Source of the DNA: Verrucomicrobiia bacterium
Lineage (GTDB): Bacteria; Verrucomicrobiota; Verrucomicrobiia; Verrucomicrobiales; Akkermansiaceae
Length of the DNA: 21,114 bases
NCBI GenBank assembly: GCA_947460915.1
Contig: CANHKJ010000018.1
Coordinates: forward strand, 1 to 21,114
Direction: 5' to 3'
Shown here: positions 13,507 to 21,114 of the stretch, in pieces
How the letters are laid out: the number at the start of each line of letters is the position of its first letter
Numbering within the stretch: position 1 is the first letter of the stretch
Position numbers and translations under genes: made by a program
The notes under the pieces: model-generated
Database searches by the model: none
Seen by the model: the letters and a program-made list of their open reading frames with translations, nothing else
Told to the model about the DNA's origin: nothing

Positions 13507-15495
13507 ATGCGTTCTTGGTTATCGATTGTCATTTTGGGCGGAATTTTTTCTGCTGCTGCTCCCGCTCAGGACCTTTCTTTCGTGCCTTTGCCGGCATCGA
13601 TTCAGCAAAAAGACGGTCGTTTTACACTGAAAGATGGCATGGGCATTTCGGCTGCCGCAGCATTACAATCGGAGGCGAATTGGCTTTCCACGCGGCTCAC
13701 AGCGGGCTCTGGAATGAAGTTCTCCGTGAAGGCAAGTGGCGGTTAGATCCGTTTGTCGATCGATGCCTCGTTGCCACAAGAAGGCTATCAACTGGAAATC
13801 GCGCCCGCTGAGGTGACGATCCGTGGCGGCTCGAATGCGGGTGTTTTTTACGGGGCTGTCACGTTTTTGCAGGCCTTGCCACCGGCGGTGTTTGGTCGGG
13901 AAGTACAAGCGCAAGCGAATTGGTCTACACCCGCTTTGCGAATCGAAGATGCGCCGCTGTGCACCTGGCGCGGACTGCATTTGGATAGCTCACGGCATTT
14001 TCAGCCAAAGGATTTTTTGCTGAAATTTCTCGATGCGATGGCGGCGCAAAAGTTGAATCGGCTGCATTGGCATCTTGTCGATAGTGAGGCGTGGCGTTTG
14101 GAAATTCGCAAGTATCCGAAGCTCACGCAGGTGCATCGCGACTTTCCTGCCTATTATCCCGAGGAAATTCCGACCAATCCCACGTTTCGAGCCAAGTATC
14201 GCTATGGGCATTTTCATGGCGGCGGTCATTATAGCCAAGCGGATGTTCGAGAAATCGTTGCCTATGCGCAAAAGCTTCACATCACCATCGTGCCGGAGAT
14301 TGAATTCCCAGGTCACGCGATGGCGGCGCTCACAGCCTATCCTGAGCTCGGTACGACGGGCAAAGTCCCGGTGGTGCGTTCCAATATTACACCTGATCTT
14401 TTTGGTGTTCACCCTCGGGCGATGACTTTCCTCAAGGATGTTTTGGATGAAACGATGGAACTTTTCCCGAGTCCATGGATTCACTTTGGTGGTGATGAGG
14501 CTCCGAAGGGTCAGTGGAAAAATGATGCCTACACGCAAAAGCGCATCGACGAACTCGGACTGCGCATCAGCGACCCAGAGCACCCCAATGCCTCGGAAGA
14601 TGCCATGCAGGCCTGGATGTTCAATGAACTGGCGGCCCACATCGCCAAGAAAAAGCGTCGTGCCGTCGGCTGGGAGGAGATCATGCATGGAAAAAATCTC
14701 GATCGCCTCGCCAAAGGTGCGGTGATCATGCCATGGCTCAGTGCCGCGAATGGTGCTGTGGCTGCAAATGCTGGCTACGGTGTGGTTCACACTTCCGTCG
14801 GTCCTTTTTATCTCGATTCCTATCAAGTCAAATCACCCAATGAACCTTCTGCGCTCTACGGCGGTCCGTTCACGTTGGAACAAATCCATCGCTTCCAGCT
14901 CTTTCCAGCCAATTTAACGGAAAGTGGTCGATCCAACATTCTCGGGGCACAATGCCAACTTTGGACCGAACTCATGCCGCGTACGGATGATGTGGAATAC
15001 CAAGCTTATCCGCGTGCATGCGCGCTGGCCGAGCTGACTTGGACGGCACCTGAACGTCGTGCCGACACCGATGAATTTTTGGCGCGCCTCGTCGGTCATG
15101 GCGCTCGTCTCACGGCTCTGGGATTGAATCACCGCCGGGTCAGCCCCAAGGCATCGCAGCAATGGAGTCCCGAATTTCTCAGCTCTGGAGCGGCTTGGGA
15201 GCTTGCAGTTGCGGTAACGGCCACTGCCGAGAAGCCTTTTGTGCTCTTGAATTTTCAGTATCGCGAAGGCGCTCATGGGCTCGATATTCAAGGAGTCGAG
15301 TTGCTCGATAATGGTCAAGTGGTAGCCAGCGACAAACATGAAGGCTTTACCGGCGGTCAGCCGCGTGCCAATCAATATCGGATGAAAGTGCCAGCTGCGT
15401 ATTTCGGTAAAAACCTCACCTTGCGCATTCTGGCCAAGGGATCAGGAGGAAATGACAGCCGCGGGGAAGTATCAGTCAGCACGGCGGCGGAATGA
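13507..15495 (+). pseudogene. GH20 beta-N-acetylhexosaminidase with in-frame TAG at codon 80
   Basis: The reading frame from ATG 13507 to TGA 15495 would encode 662 residues, typical for secreted GH20 enzymes that release terminal GlcNAc or GalNAc. GGAG lies 8 nt before the ATG, and a signal peptide (MRSWLSIVILGGIFSAAAPAQ) follows. The GH20b N-terminal domain is cut by one TAG (13744-13746), after which the same frame runs on without damage: GYQLEIAPAEVTIRGG, GVFYGAVTFLQAL, the catalytic barrel with LNRLHWHLVDSEAWRLEI, VPEIEFPGHAMAAL and the catalytic pair in HFGGDEAPKG (D330, E331), then a C-terminal beta domain. It is a nonsense mutation, a base-call error or a recoded stop. TAG ends other genes here, so global recoding is unlikely. 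Restart at TTG 13753 would lose the signal peptide. Confidence 0.9.
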
Positions 15496-15880
15496 GAAAC
15501 GCATTCGGGATGCCTTCGTCCAGAGTGGCCAAGCTTGCGTTGTGAGAAATCGCGAGCTTGAGGAGATGACCATCGGTGATTTGGCGACCGCCTTTCACCC
15601 AAGTGGGCAATTCTGTTGCGCTGTTTTGATCAGGAAATTGAATCACCTTCAGGGTCGAGCATTTGCGAAGTCGCTGCAACGTTTTGAGCGAACTCGAAAT
15701 GGGAACGCGATACTGGGGAACTTGCACGAGCACACGCACGAAACCCAATTCGCTAATCGAGCAGGTGGCGAGGGTATCCTGGTTTGACAAAGTGGCGAGC
15801 CAACTGGATACACGATGATGATGCTCATGCGTCGTGACCAGTGCGGCAATCAGCGCATTGACATCGAGTAAGTAGATCAT
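15476..15880 (-). CDS. vapC: VapC-like PIN-domain toxin
   Basis: Protein of 134 residues, the usual PIN-toxin size; such toxins cleave RNA (tRNA or rRNA) in a metal-dependent way when freed from the antitoxin. The four acidic active-site residues are in place: D6 (LLDVNALIA), E44 (SISELGFVR), D103 (ITDGHLLKLA) and D121 (ATLDEGIP). The ATG at 15880 overlaps the stop codon of the antitoxin gene as ATGA, so the two are translationally coupled. The last 20 nt overlap the 3' end of the convergent GH20 gene. The PIN assignment is strong; the target cannot be told from sequence. Confidence 0.9.
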   Translation of the reverse strand: MIYLLDVNALIAALVTTHEHHHRVSSWLATLSNQDTLATCSISELGFVRVLVQVPQYRVPISSSLKTLQRLRKCSTLKVIQFPDQNSATELPTWVKGGRQITDGHLLKLAISHNASLATLDEGIPNAFLIPPPC

Positions 15881-16134
15881 GGGAAATCGGCGAGCAGTTC
15901 TTTTACTTGAGAGCTGGTGAGTGGGGAGCAAGAATCATGAACTTCCAGTGTGGGTAGGCCCGAAAGAGGATTGGTTGATTGCTTGCATTTGGGAGGAGCT
16001 GATTGCAGTGGCACCAATACGAGGCGGTTTCCTTCGATGTTAATGTTCATCTCTGCACCAGGGAGCAAACCCATGCGTTGGCGAATGGCGACGGGCAAAA
16101 CTACCTGACCTTTGCTCGATAATGTCGTTTTCAT
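15877..16134 (-). CDS. vapB: AbrB/SpoVT-type antitoxin (VapB-like)
   Basis: Protein of 85 residues. The N-terminal half is a swapped-hairpin AbrB DNA-binding domain: TTLSSKGQVVLPVAIRQRMG followed by LPGAEMNINIEGNRLVL. The C-terminal part is variable, with Cys, Pro and Ser residues, and should wrap the toxin. It is the first gene of the pair and overlaps the toxin gene by 4 nt. A 5-bp inverted repeat directly before the start codon (16136-16150) is a candidate autoregulatory operator, in line with how such pairs are normally controlled. Confidence 0.9.
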   Translation of the reverse strand: MKTTLSSKGQVVLPVAIRQRMGLLPGAEMNINIEGNRLVLVPLQSAPPKCKQSTNPLSGLPTLEVHDSCSPLTSSQVKELLADFP

Positions 16135-16135
16135 C

Positions 16136-16150
16136 GTAAGTCAATCTTAC
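16136..16150 (-). promoter_or_regulatory. Candidate operator of the vapBC pair
   Basis: GTAAG-5 nt-CTTAC is a perfect inverted repeat starting 2 nt upstream of the vapB start codon. Its position over the translation start region and just past an AT-rich TATTTATG stretch (16151-16162 area) fits an AbrB-type autorepressor site. It is short, so chance is possible. Confidence 0.35.
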
Positions 16151-16315
16151 CATAAATATTGATCAGGGCAAGCTGAATCGGCAAGTTTCCCAAATCTCGA
16201 CTTTTCGGAGAAAAGCTGATGGGGATGCTTCTCATTCGGTTGCCATCGCCGATTCTCGTTTCTCGAATTTATCCTTTACTTTTCCGAAGTATCGCCCAAG
16301 ATTTTTCTCACTACC

Positions 16316-18802
16316 ATGCATGTGACGCGGCGACTTCGGCTTTTGACTTTGCTATTTCCTTTCGGGGCTCCCCTTGTGGCTCAAGAGGAGGCGGTACTGC
16401 CGCCATCCGTGGTGCAACCACCGGCTCCCGTTGAGATTCCGCCCGTTCCTTTTCAAGCCCCAGCAAACCCGACGGATCCTCATAATGTCGGGGAGGTCAA
16501 AATGCCGGAAGGTCTGGACATTGAGATCAAAGGGGAAATCAAGCAGCTGGATGCAGAATTTAAGAAGTTTGCGATTGCGGGGCCGATTCATTTGAAGACC
16601 AATCGAGGCGAAGAGGTTTTTGCCGATCGCGCAGAACTTGATCTCACGGAAGGTACTTACACCTTACTGGGAGATGTTAGCGTGTTCCGTGGTCCCGTGA
16701 TTCAGCGTGGTGATCGGGTGATCTACAACCTGAAGACCAAGAAGCTGGATACGGCGAACTTGAGCATCGGTTACGATCCAATCATCCTCGAAGCTGGCAA
16801 TTTTGAGATGGTCGAAGATGAAGCGGGAAACCGAGTTTTCACAGGTTACAATGCCGGTATCACCACGCACGATGTTGACGATCCAAACTATTGGCTGCGT
16901 GCGGGGAAAACAACGTTTTACCCCGATGAGCGCATGGTTTTTGAGGATCTTAAGGTCTACATCGGCGATACCCCGGTCTTTTGGTTGCCGTATTTGAGTC
17001 AGCCACTCAATGCCGAGTTAGGCTATCGGCCTATTCCTGGAGCTCGAACAAATTGGGGCATCTTTTTGCTTAATACCTATGGCCTCATGCTAGGTGGGGA
17101 TGAAAATACCTTGCTCGGATCGGAGAATCCGTGGCTGTTGTCAAAGTGGCATCTCGATCTCCGCTCACGTCGTGGTGCTGGCTTTGGGCTTGATCTGTTT
17201 GATACCCGCATCGAGGAAAATTCGAATTATGGGTGGATGAAGTTTTATCTCACTCACGATACTGATCCGACCATTGGTCGCTCAGGTATACCTCGTGGCC
17301 CGGTGGATCCGAGTCGCTACCGCATGGAGTTCCAATATCGCATTCCGCTCGAGTGGCAAGACGGTCATCCCGATGCCTCTTATGCGTTGAATTACGACCT
17401 GCATTTACTCAGTGATAATCACTTTCTTGAAGATTTTGATCCGCAGTTTTATCGCAGCGATGCTCAACCCGACAATACGATTTTCCTGACGCGTCAGGAT
17501 GATGGCTCGGTGCTGACGGCGTTAGCTCGTTTGCGTGTGAACAATTTTTATCGTAGTGATACTCGCTCGCCAGAAATCGTGTATGATCAAATTCGTCGTC
17601 CTTTGTGGGACTCACCGATTTTGCACGAAGGCAGCACTTCGCTTGGCATCTATGCCGAAAAAATGTCAGATCCTGTCCACGATCGCATCTTGGATCCCTT
17701 GTTGACCTTGCCCGATGGCGATCCTGAACTTGCTCGTCTCTATCCTCAGCTCGGGCGTTATGAGCAACTGTTGATGCGCGATTTGCGTTCGTTGTCACCT
17801 AGCGATCCACGTTATGACAATCTCTATCGCCAATTGGTGAACCCCGAGTTTCAGCGTTTTCATACCTATCAGGAAATGTCGTCGCAGTTGACAATGGGAG
17901 ACTTGCTGCATCTCACACCGCATGTCGGTGCGGGCTATAGTCGTTATTTTTCTGCCGGCGAAGACTTCGGGAATGAAGATCGCACGATTTTTTCGACCGG
18001 CTTGGAAGCCTCTCTGAAGTTCAAAAAAGACTATCCCGATTACCAATCCCGAGCCTGGGGCATCGATGGCATTCGTCATACCCTCCAGCCCTATGCAAAT
18101 TGGTCGTATGTATCCACGAGCAATCTTGGGCAGGATTTCCCTGCGATTGATCGACTCACCTTTAGTACACGTCCCGTGCCCATCAACGTCGGACGATTTG
18201 TGGCGATCGATGACATTGAAAACTGGAACCTCGTGCGTATTGGTATGCGCAATCGTTTTACCACCAAGCGGGATGGCAGTTCACTGGAGTGGCTGTTCAT
18301 CGATACCTATTTGGATGGATACATCGACGATCCAGAGCTCGATCGCGAGTTCTCCAATCTCTACAACGATGTTACATGGCAGCCATTGCCTTGGCTAGCT
18401 GTGGAAGTGCAAACGCAGGTGCCGATCATCAGCAGTGGCTCGGGATACAATGAGTTCACTACAGGTGTTCGCTTCATGCCGACACCAGACTTTGAGTTCT
18501 CGGTATCGCAAAGCAATTTGAATAATCACCCGTATTTGTTAGATTCCAATCGAGTTCACATCAAAGCCTACAATCGCTTGAATGAAAACTGGGGCGTGGG
18601 CATGTTGCAGCAATGGGAATTTGATGACGGCACCTTAGAGCTTGAGCAATACACCGTGCATCGCAATTACGACAACTGGATCCTCAGCGCAGGCCTGACT
18701 CATCGCAACAACCGGATACGTGATGAATACGGATTCATGGTGAACTTCACGCTAAAAGATTTCCCAAAGGTATCCGTGCCATTCACCATCGACGCAGAAT
18801 GA
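16316..18802 (+). CDS. lptD: LPS-assembly outer membrane protein LptD
   Basis: Protein of 828 residues, in the normal size range of LptD, which inserts lipopolysaccharide into the outer leaflet. A signal peptide (about 1-22) is followed by a Pro-rich segment (about 28-52), an OstA/LptA-type jellyroll (about 66-180, with GPIHLKTNRGEEVFADRAELDLTEGTYTLLGDVSV), and then the barrel part. FEDLKVYIGDTPVFWLPYLSQPL near residues 205-230 is the family's most typical stretch. The barrel has long loops and many aromatic strand ends; the end is KVSVPFTIDAE. No plug-partner gene lptE lies nearby. No Shine-Dalgarno site precedes the ATG. The stop codon abuts that of the convergent kinase gene. Confidence 0.88.
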   Translation: MHVTRRLRLLTLLFPFGAPLVAQEEAVLPPSVVQPPAPVEIPPVPFQAPANPTDPHNVGEVKMPEGLDIEIKGEIKQLDAEFKKFAIAGPIHLKTNRGEEVFADRAELDLTEGTYTLLGDVSVFRGPVIQRGDRVIYNLKTKKLDTANLSIGYDPIILEAGNFEMVEDEAGNRVFTGYNAGITTHDVDDPNYWLRAGKTTFYPDERMVFEDLKVYIGDTPVFWLPYLSQPLNAELGYRPIPGARTNWGIFLLNTYGLMLGGDENTLLGSENPWLLSKWHLDLRSRRGAGFGLDLFDTRIEENSNYGWMKFYLTHDTDPTIGRSGIPRGPVDPSRYRMEFQYRIPLEWQDGHPDASYALNYDLHLLSDNHFLEDFDPQFYRSDAQPDNTIFLTRQDDGSVLTALARLRVNNFYRSDTRSPEIVYDQIRRPLWDSPILHEGSTSLGIYAEKMSDPVHDRILDPLLTLPDGDPELARLYPQLGRYEQLLMRDLRSLSPSDPRYDNLYRQLVNPEFQRFHTYQEMSSQLTMGDLLHLTPHVGAGYSRYFSAGEDFGNEDRTIFSTGLEASLKFKKDYPDYQSRAWGIDGIRHTLQPYANWSYVSTSNLGQDFPAIDRLTFSTRPVPINVGRFVAIDDIENWNLVRIGMRNRFTTKRDGSSLEWLFIDTYLDGYIDDPELDREFSNLYNDVTWQPLPWLAVEVQTQVPIISSGSGYNEFTTGVRFMPTPDFEFSVSQSNLNNHPYLLDSNRVHIKAYNRLNENWGVGMLQQWEFDDGTLELEQYTVHRNYDNWILSAGLTHRNNRIRDEYGFMVNFTLKDFPKVSVPFTIDAE

Positions 18803-19957
18803 TCACTTACGACCGCGACGAACTTTGCGGGCAAACTTGACCATGGCTTCTTCTTGTTCCTCGATGCGCTGCACCAAAGCAAGTTGCGTGCGGCAGCGAT
18901 CGAGGTTGTGATTTTCGCGATGAATTTTGAAATAGACATCGCCCTCGAGGTGATCGGTGAGGAAGCGAATGCCAATTTCTAAAGTAATGAGCTTGCCTGA
19001 AAACGCGAGGTGATCGACTTCGGTGTCGTTGATGAAATCACCAGCAGAATCCAGATAGCCTTCAACTAATGCCTCATACATGGGCATGCGCATTTGCACC
19101 TTGCTGAGGTCGGTTTCATCTTCCTCGGCAGGACTTGTCGCAGTTCTGACGAGATCGCCAAAGTCATACAACGAGAGGCCAGGCATGACGGTATCGAGGT
19201 CGATGACGCACACCGCTTCATCGGTTTCAGCATCGATCATGACGTTGTTGATCTTGGTGTCGTTGTGGGTCACACGCACCGGAATTTTTCCTTCTGCTTG
19301 TAGGTCTAACAAAACACTGGTGATGCCAGCGCGTGCTTGGATGAAATCAAATTCCGCACGCACGGACTCAAGGCGTCCTTTGGAATCGGCGGCGGCGACC
19401 TCCATCAAGCGCTGATACCGCTTGGGAGTGTTGTGGAAATCGGGAATGGTTTCTTCGAGATCATCGGGCGACAAATCACTGACCAAATCTTGAAACGAGC
19501 CAAATGCGCGGGCCGCTTGGTAGGCTTGGCGGGTGTTTTCGACGACGTCATAGGTTTGGCATCCCTCAATGTAATTGTAGCAGCGCCAGATGCCACCATT
19601 CGGTCCTTCGACCCAAAAGCGACCACCGCGACCGGGGTAGAGGTTGAGTGTTTGACCACCGAGGTCTTTTTTCACGCGTAGTACCTTCCAGTTGATGTGG
19701 CGGGTGACGCACTCGACGTTGCGCATCACCGCCAGTGGTTTTTTGAAAACATTTTGATTGATGCGCTGAAGAATATAGCGCTGGTGTGAGCCATCCGCGG
19801 CCTCGTAGGTGGCCATGTAGGTGGTGTTGATGTGACCACTTTCGATTTCGTGACCTTCGACGAATTCTCCTTGAATAGCGAACTGATTGCCGATCGCAGA
19901 AATGGCTTCGAGAACTTCGGCAGAGACTGATTTGATAGGAGAAACGGTGGGGACCAT
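18803..19957 (-). CDS. APH-fold sugar kinase, N-acetylhexosamine 1-kinase-like
   Basis: Protein of 384 residues from the ATG at 19957, which gives the N-terminus expected of the family; ATG 20002 is also in frame and would add 15 residues. It has the aminoglycoside-phosphotransferase fold. The nucleotide-binding loop region is ESGHINTTYMATY (about 39-51), followed by RYILQRINQNVFK. The catalytic loop VTHNDTKINNVMID has D233, and the metal-binding IDLDTVMPG has D253 and D255. The pattern resembles NahK, which phosphorylates GlcNAc and GalNAc at C1 in salvage pathways. Substrate is inferred, with support from the nearby GH20 gene. A long Arg/Lys-rich end (KFARKVRRGRK) closes the protein. Confidence 0.75.
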   Translation of the reverse strand: MVPTVSPIKSVSAEVLEAISAIGNQFAIQGEFVEGHEIESGHINTTYMATYEAADGSHQRYILQRINQNVFKKPLAVMRNVECVTRHINWKVLRVKKDLGGQTLNLYPGRGGRFWVEGPNGGIWRCYNYIEGCQTYDVVENTRQAYQAARAFGSFQDLVSDLSPDDLEETIPDFHNTPKRYQRLMEVAAADSKGRLESVRAEFDFIQARAGITSVLLDLQAEGKIPVRVTHNDTKINNVMIDAETDEAVCVIDLDTVMPGLSLYDFGDLVRTATSPAEEDETDLSKVQMRMPMYEALVEGYLDSAGDFINDTEVDHLAFSGKLITLEIGIRFLTDHLEGDVYFKIHRENHNLDRCRTQLALVQRIEEQEEAMVKFARKVRRGRK

Positions 19958-20106
19958 GGTAGTAGATGCTTGCGCTATGAATTTATTAGGTTTTTTTCCC
20001 ATCGGCAGCAATGCAAAAGTATAGTTAAAGTTCGTGATGCAACGATGGGAGATTTCCCGTAGATCTCTGATCGACACTTCGGTGTGCGCTTTGTAGCTTT
20101 GCTCCG
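19958..20106. promoter_or_regulatory. Divergent intergenic region between kinase and secreted protein
   Basis: This 149-bp gap must hold the promoters of both divergent genes, but no strong -35/-10 pair stands out. A small hairpin ACAC-TTCG-GTGT (20074-20085) lies 22 nt before the start at 20107; it lacks a T tract, so it is not a terminator and may be an RNA stem in the leader. Confidence 0.3.
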
Positions 20107-21114
20107 ATGAAACCCTTCGCACTCTTCTGTGTTTTGCTCGGCTGCCTGGCCTGTGCACAAACTTTGCCGCCACCTTTTCCGTTAGATGCAGCGCAAGACC
20201 AGGAACGCACGTGCTTTCAAACATCGAAGCCTTGGAGCCCACAGGGAAATTTGCGGTCGGACGTGGCCTTGGTCTATGGCATTGATAAGAGTCTGCCGGA
20301 TCGACTGAAAACCTGGAAGGATCGTGGCTATCGTGTGCATCTGATGACGGGAGTTGCTTGGGGGGAATACCAAGATTATCTCTACGGCCGATTCGATGGC
20401 GTCAATCACGTTGACAATGCGCAGATGGATCGCAACGGAAATAAGATCAGCCATGGCGGTGATGTTTACTACATGTCACCTGCGGAAAATTATGGCAAAT
20501 TTCTGTGCGTCGGCGTGCAGCGTGGGCTCGATGCCGGGGTGGAAGCGGTGCATTTGGAGGAGCCAGAATTTTGGGCGCGTGCCGGTTATTCCAAGGGTTT
20601 TAAGCGCGAGTGGCAAGCGCATTATGGCGAGCCATGGCAGGTGCCTCATGAAAGTGTGGATGGTCAGTGGCGCAGTTCTCGTCTGAAGTACTATCTTTAT
20701 CGTAGAGCCTTGCAGCAAGTGTTCGATCACGTGCAGGCATTCAACAAACGCACGGGGAAAAAGGTTCGCTGTTATGTGCCAACACACAGTTTGATCAACT
20801 ATGCGCACTGGTGCATCGTCAGTCCACAATCGAGCCTCGCGATGCTGGATGGTTGTGATGGATACATTGCGCAAGTCTGGACGGGCACGGCGCGGACGCC
20901 GAACCATTATCGCGGAGTGGGCAAGGAGAGGACCTTTGAGACGGCCTTTTTGGAATACGGAGTAATGCAAAATCTGGTGCGTGCTACGGGTCGCACGGTG
21001 TGGTATTTGAACGACCCGATCGAAGACAATCCACGGCACGATTGGGCAGACTACCGCAGCAATTGGCAATCGACATTGGTGGCATCCTTGTTGCAACCGG
21101 ACGTCTGGCAATAC
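20107..21114 (+). CDS. Secreted TIM-barrel glycosidase-like protein, 3' end outside the window
   Basis: An open frame runs from the ATG at 20107 to the last base, giving 336 residues with no stop. The N-terminus MKPFALFCVLLGCLACAQ is a signal peptide; LLGC could be a lipobox, or cleavage may follow ACA. The body reads like a (beta/alpha)8 enzyme: DVALVYGIDKSLPDRLKTW, RGYRVHLMTGVAWGEYQ, a buried acidic segment AVHLEEPEFW that resembles a catalytic or substrate-binding strand end, then GYIAQVWTGT and TVWYLNDPIEDNP. I do not recognise a named family. It is divergent from the sugar kinase gene across 149 bp, which suggests a shared role in glycan use. Confidence 0.75.
   Translation, partial: MKPFALFCVLLGCLACAQTLPPPFPLDAAQDQERTCFQTSKPWSPQGNLRSDVALVYGIDKSLPDRLKTWKDRGYRVHLMTGVAWGEYQDYLYGRFDGVNHVDNAQMDRNGNKISHGGDVYYMSPAENYGKFLCVGVQRGLDAGVEAVHLEEPEFWARAGYSKGFKREWQAHYGEPWQVPHESVDGQWRSSRLKYYLYRRALQQVFDHVQAFNKRTGKKVRCYVPTHSLINYAHWCIVSPQSSLAMLDGCDGYIAQVWTGTARTPNHYRGVGKERTFETAFLEYGVMQNLVRATGRTVWYLNDPIEDNPRHDWADYRSNWQSTLVASLLQPDVWQY

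Noticed and set aside
13438..13746. Independent small secreted protein ending at the TAG
   Set aside because: It is in the same frame as the GH20 catalytic part and matches the start of a GH20b domain, so it is the front of the broken gene and not a separate one.
13990..14826. A 278-codon leftward frame opposite the GH20 gene
   Set aside because: It lies entirely inside the conserved GH20 catalytic domain on the other strand and has no recognisable feature.
20074..20085. Terminator hairpin with TTCG loop
   Set aside because: The stem is only four base pairs and is not followed by a T tract.

Overview
The window looks like a chromosomal segment of a Gram-negative bacterium of the Verrucomicrobiota type. 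This is an inference, with moderate confidence. It rests on an LptD-type outer membrane assembly protein, a secreted GH20 hexosaminidase, a GH75-like protein, an EF-hand secreted protein, weak or absent Shine-Dalgarno sites at most starts, and an IF-1 with a basic N-terminal extension. No rRNA, tRNA, CRISPR array, transposase or phage gene was seen.

Left part (1-5570): rplM-rpsI (L13-S9) run leftward from a candidate promoter near 1207-1235 to a clear terminator at 184-217. infA runs rightward. After about 350 bp with little content come ruvX and manC, both leftward. A perfect 7-bp tandem repeat lies upstream of manC, and a degenerate 7-bp repeat of similar type lies at the start of ruvX, so the two arrays bracket manC. 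mgtE (Mg2+ channel) runs rightward and is followed 3 nt later by a 131-residue minimal protein-kinase-like gene.

Middle (5600-12450): a histidine-rich outer membrane beta-barrel-like protein with a promoter that may give a leaderless mRNA; a membrane-anchored protein with a GH75 chitosanase-like domain followed by a small membrane protein; a possibly frameshifted coding remnant; scpA (condensin kleisin) facing left; an AsmA-like envelope protein facing right; and metF facing left with its stop codon directly against that of the AsmA-like gene.

Right part (12447-21114): a secreted protein with six EF-hands; a GH20 beta-N-acetylhexosaminidase whose reading frame is interrupted by one in-frame TAG at codon 80; a VapBC-type toxin-antitoxin pair whose toxin gene overlaps the 3' end of the GH20 gene; lptD; an APH-fold sugar kinase resembling N-acetylhexosamine 1-kinase; and a secreted TIM-barrel-like protein that runs off the right edge.

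Together the genes mix housekeeping (translation, chromosome segregation, folate and methionine metabolism, Mg2+ uptake), envelope building (GDP-mannose, LptD, AsmA-like) and amino-sugar use (GH75-like, GH20, hexosamine kinase-like). The points most worth a second look are the amber-interrupted GH20 gene, the repeats bracketing manC, the miniature kinase behind mgtE, and the promoter and repeated TGCAT sites of the histidine-rich outer membrane protein. I did not find convincing evidence of a wholly new multi-gene system.
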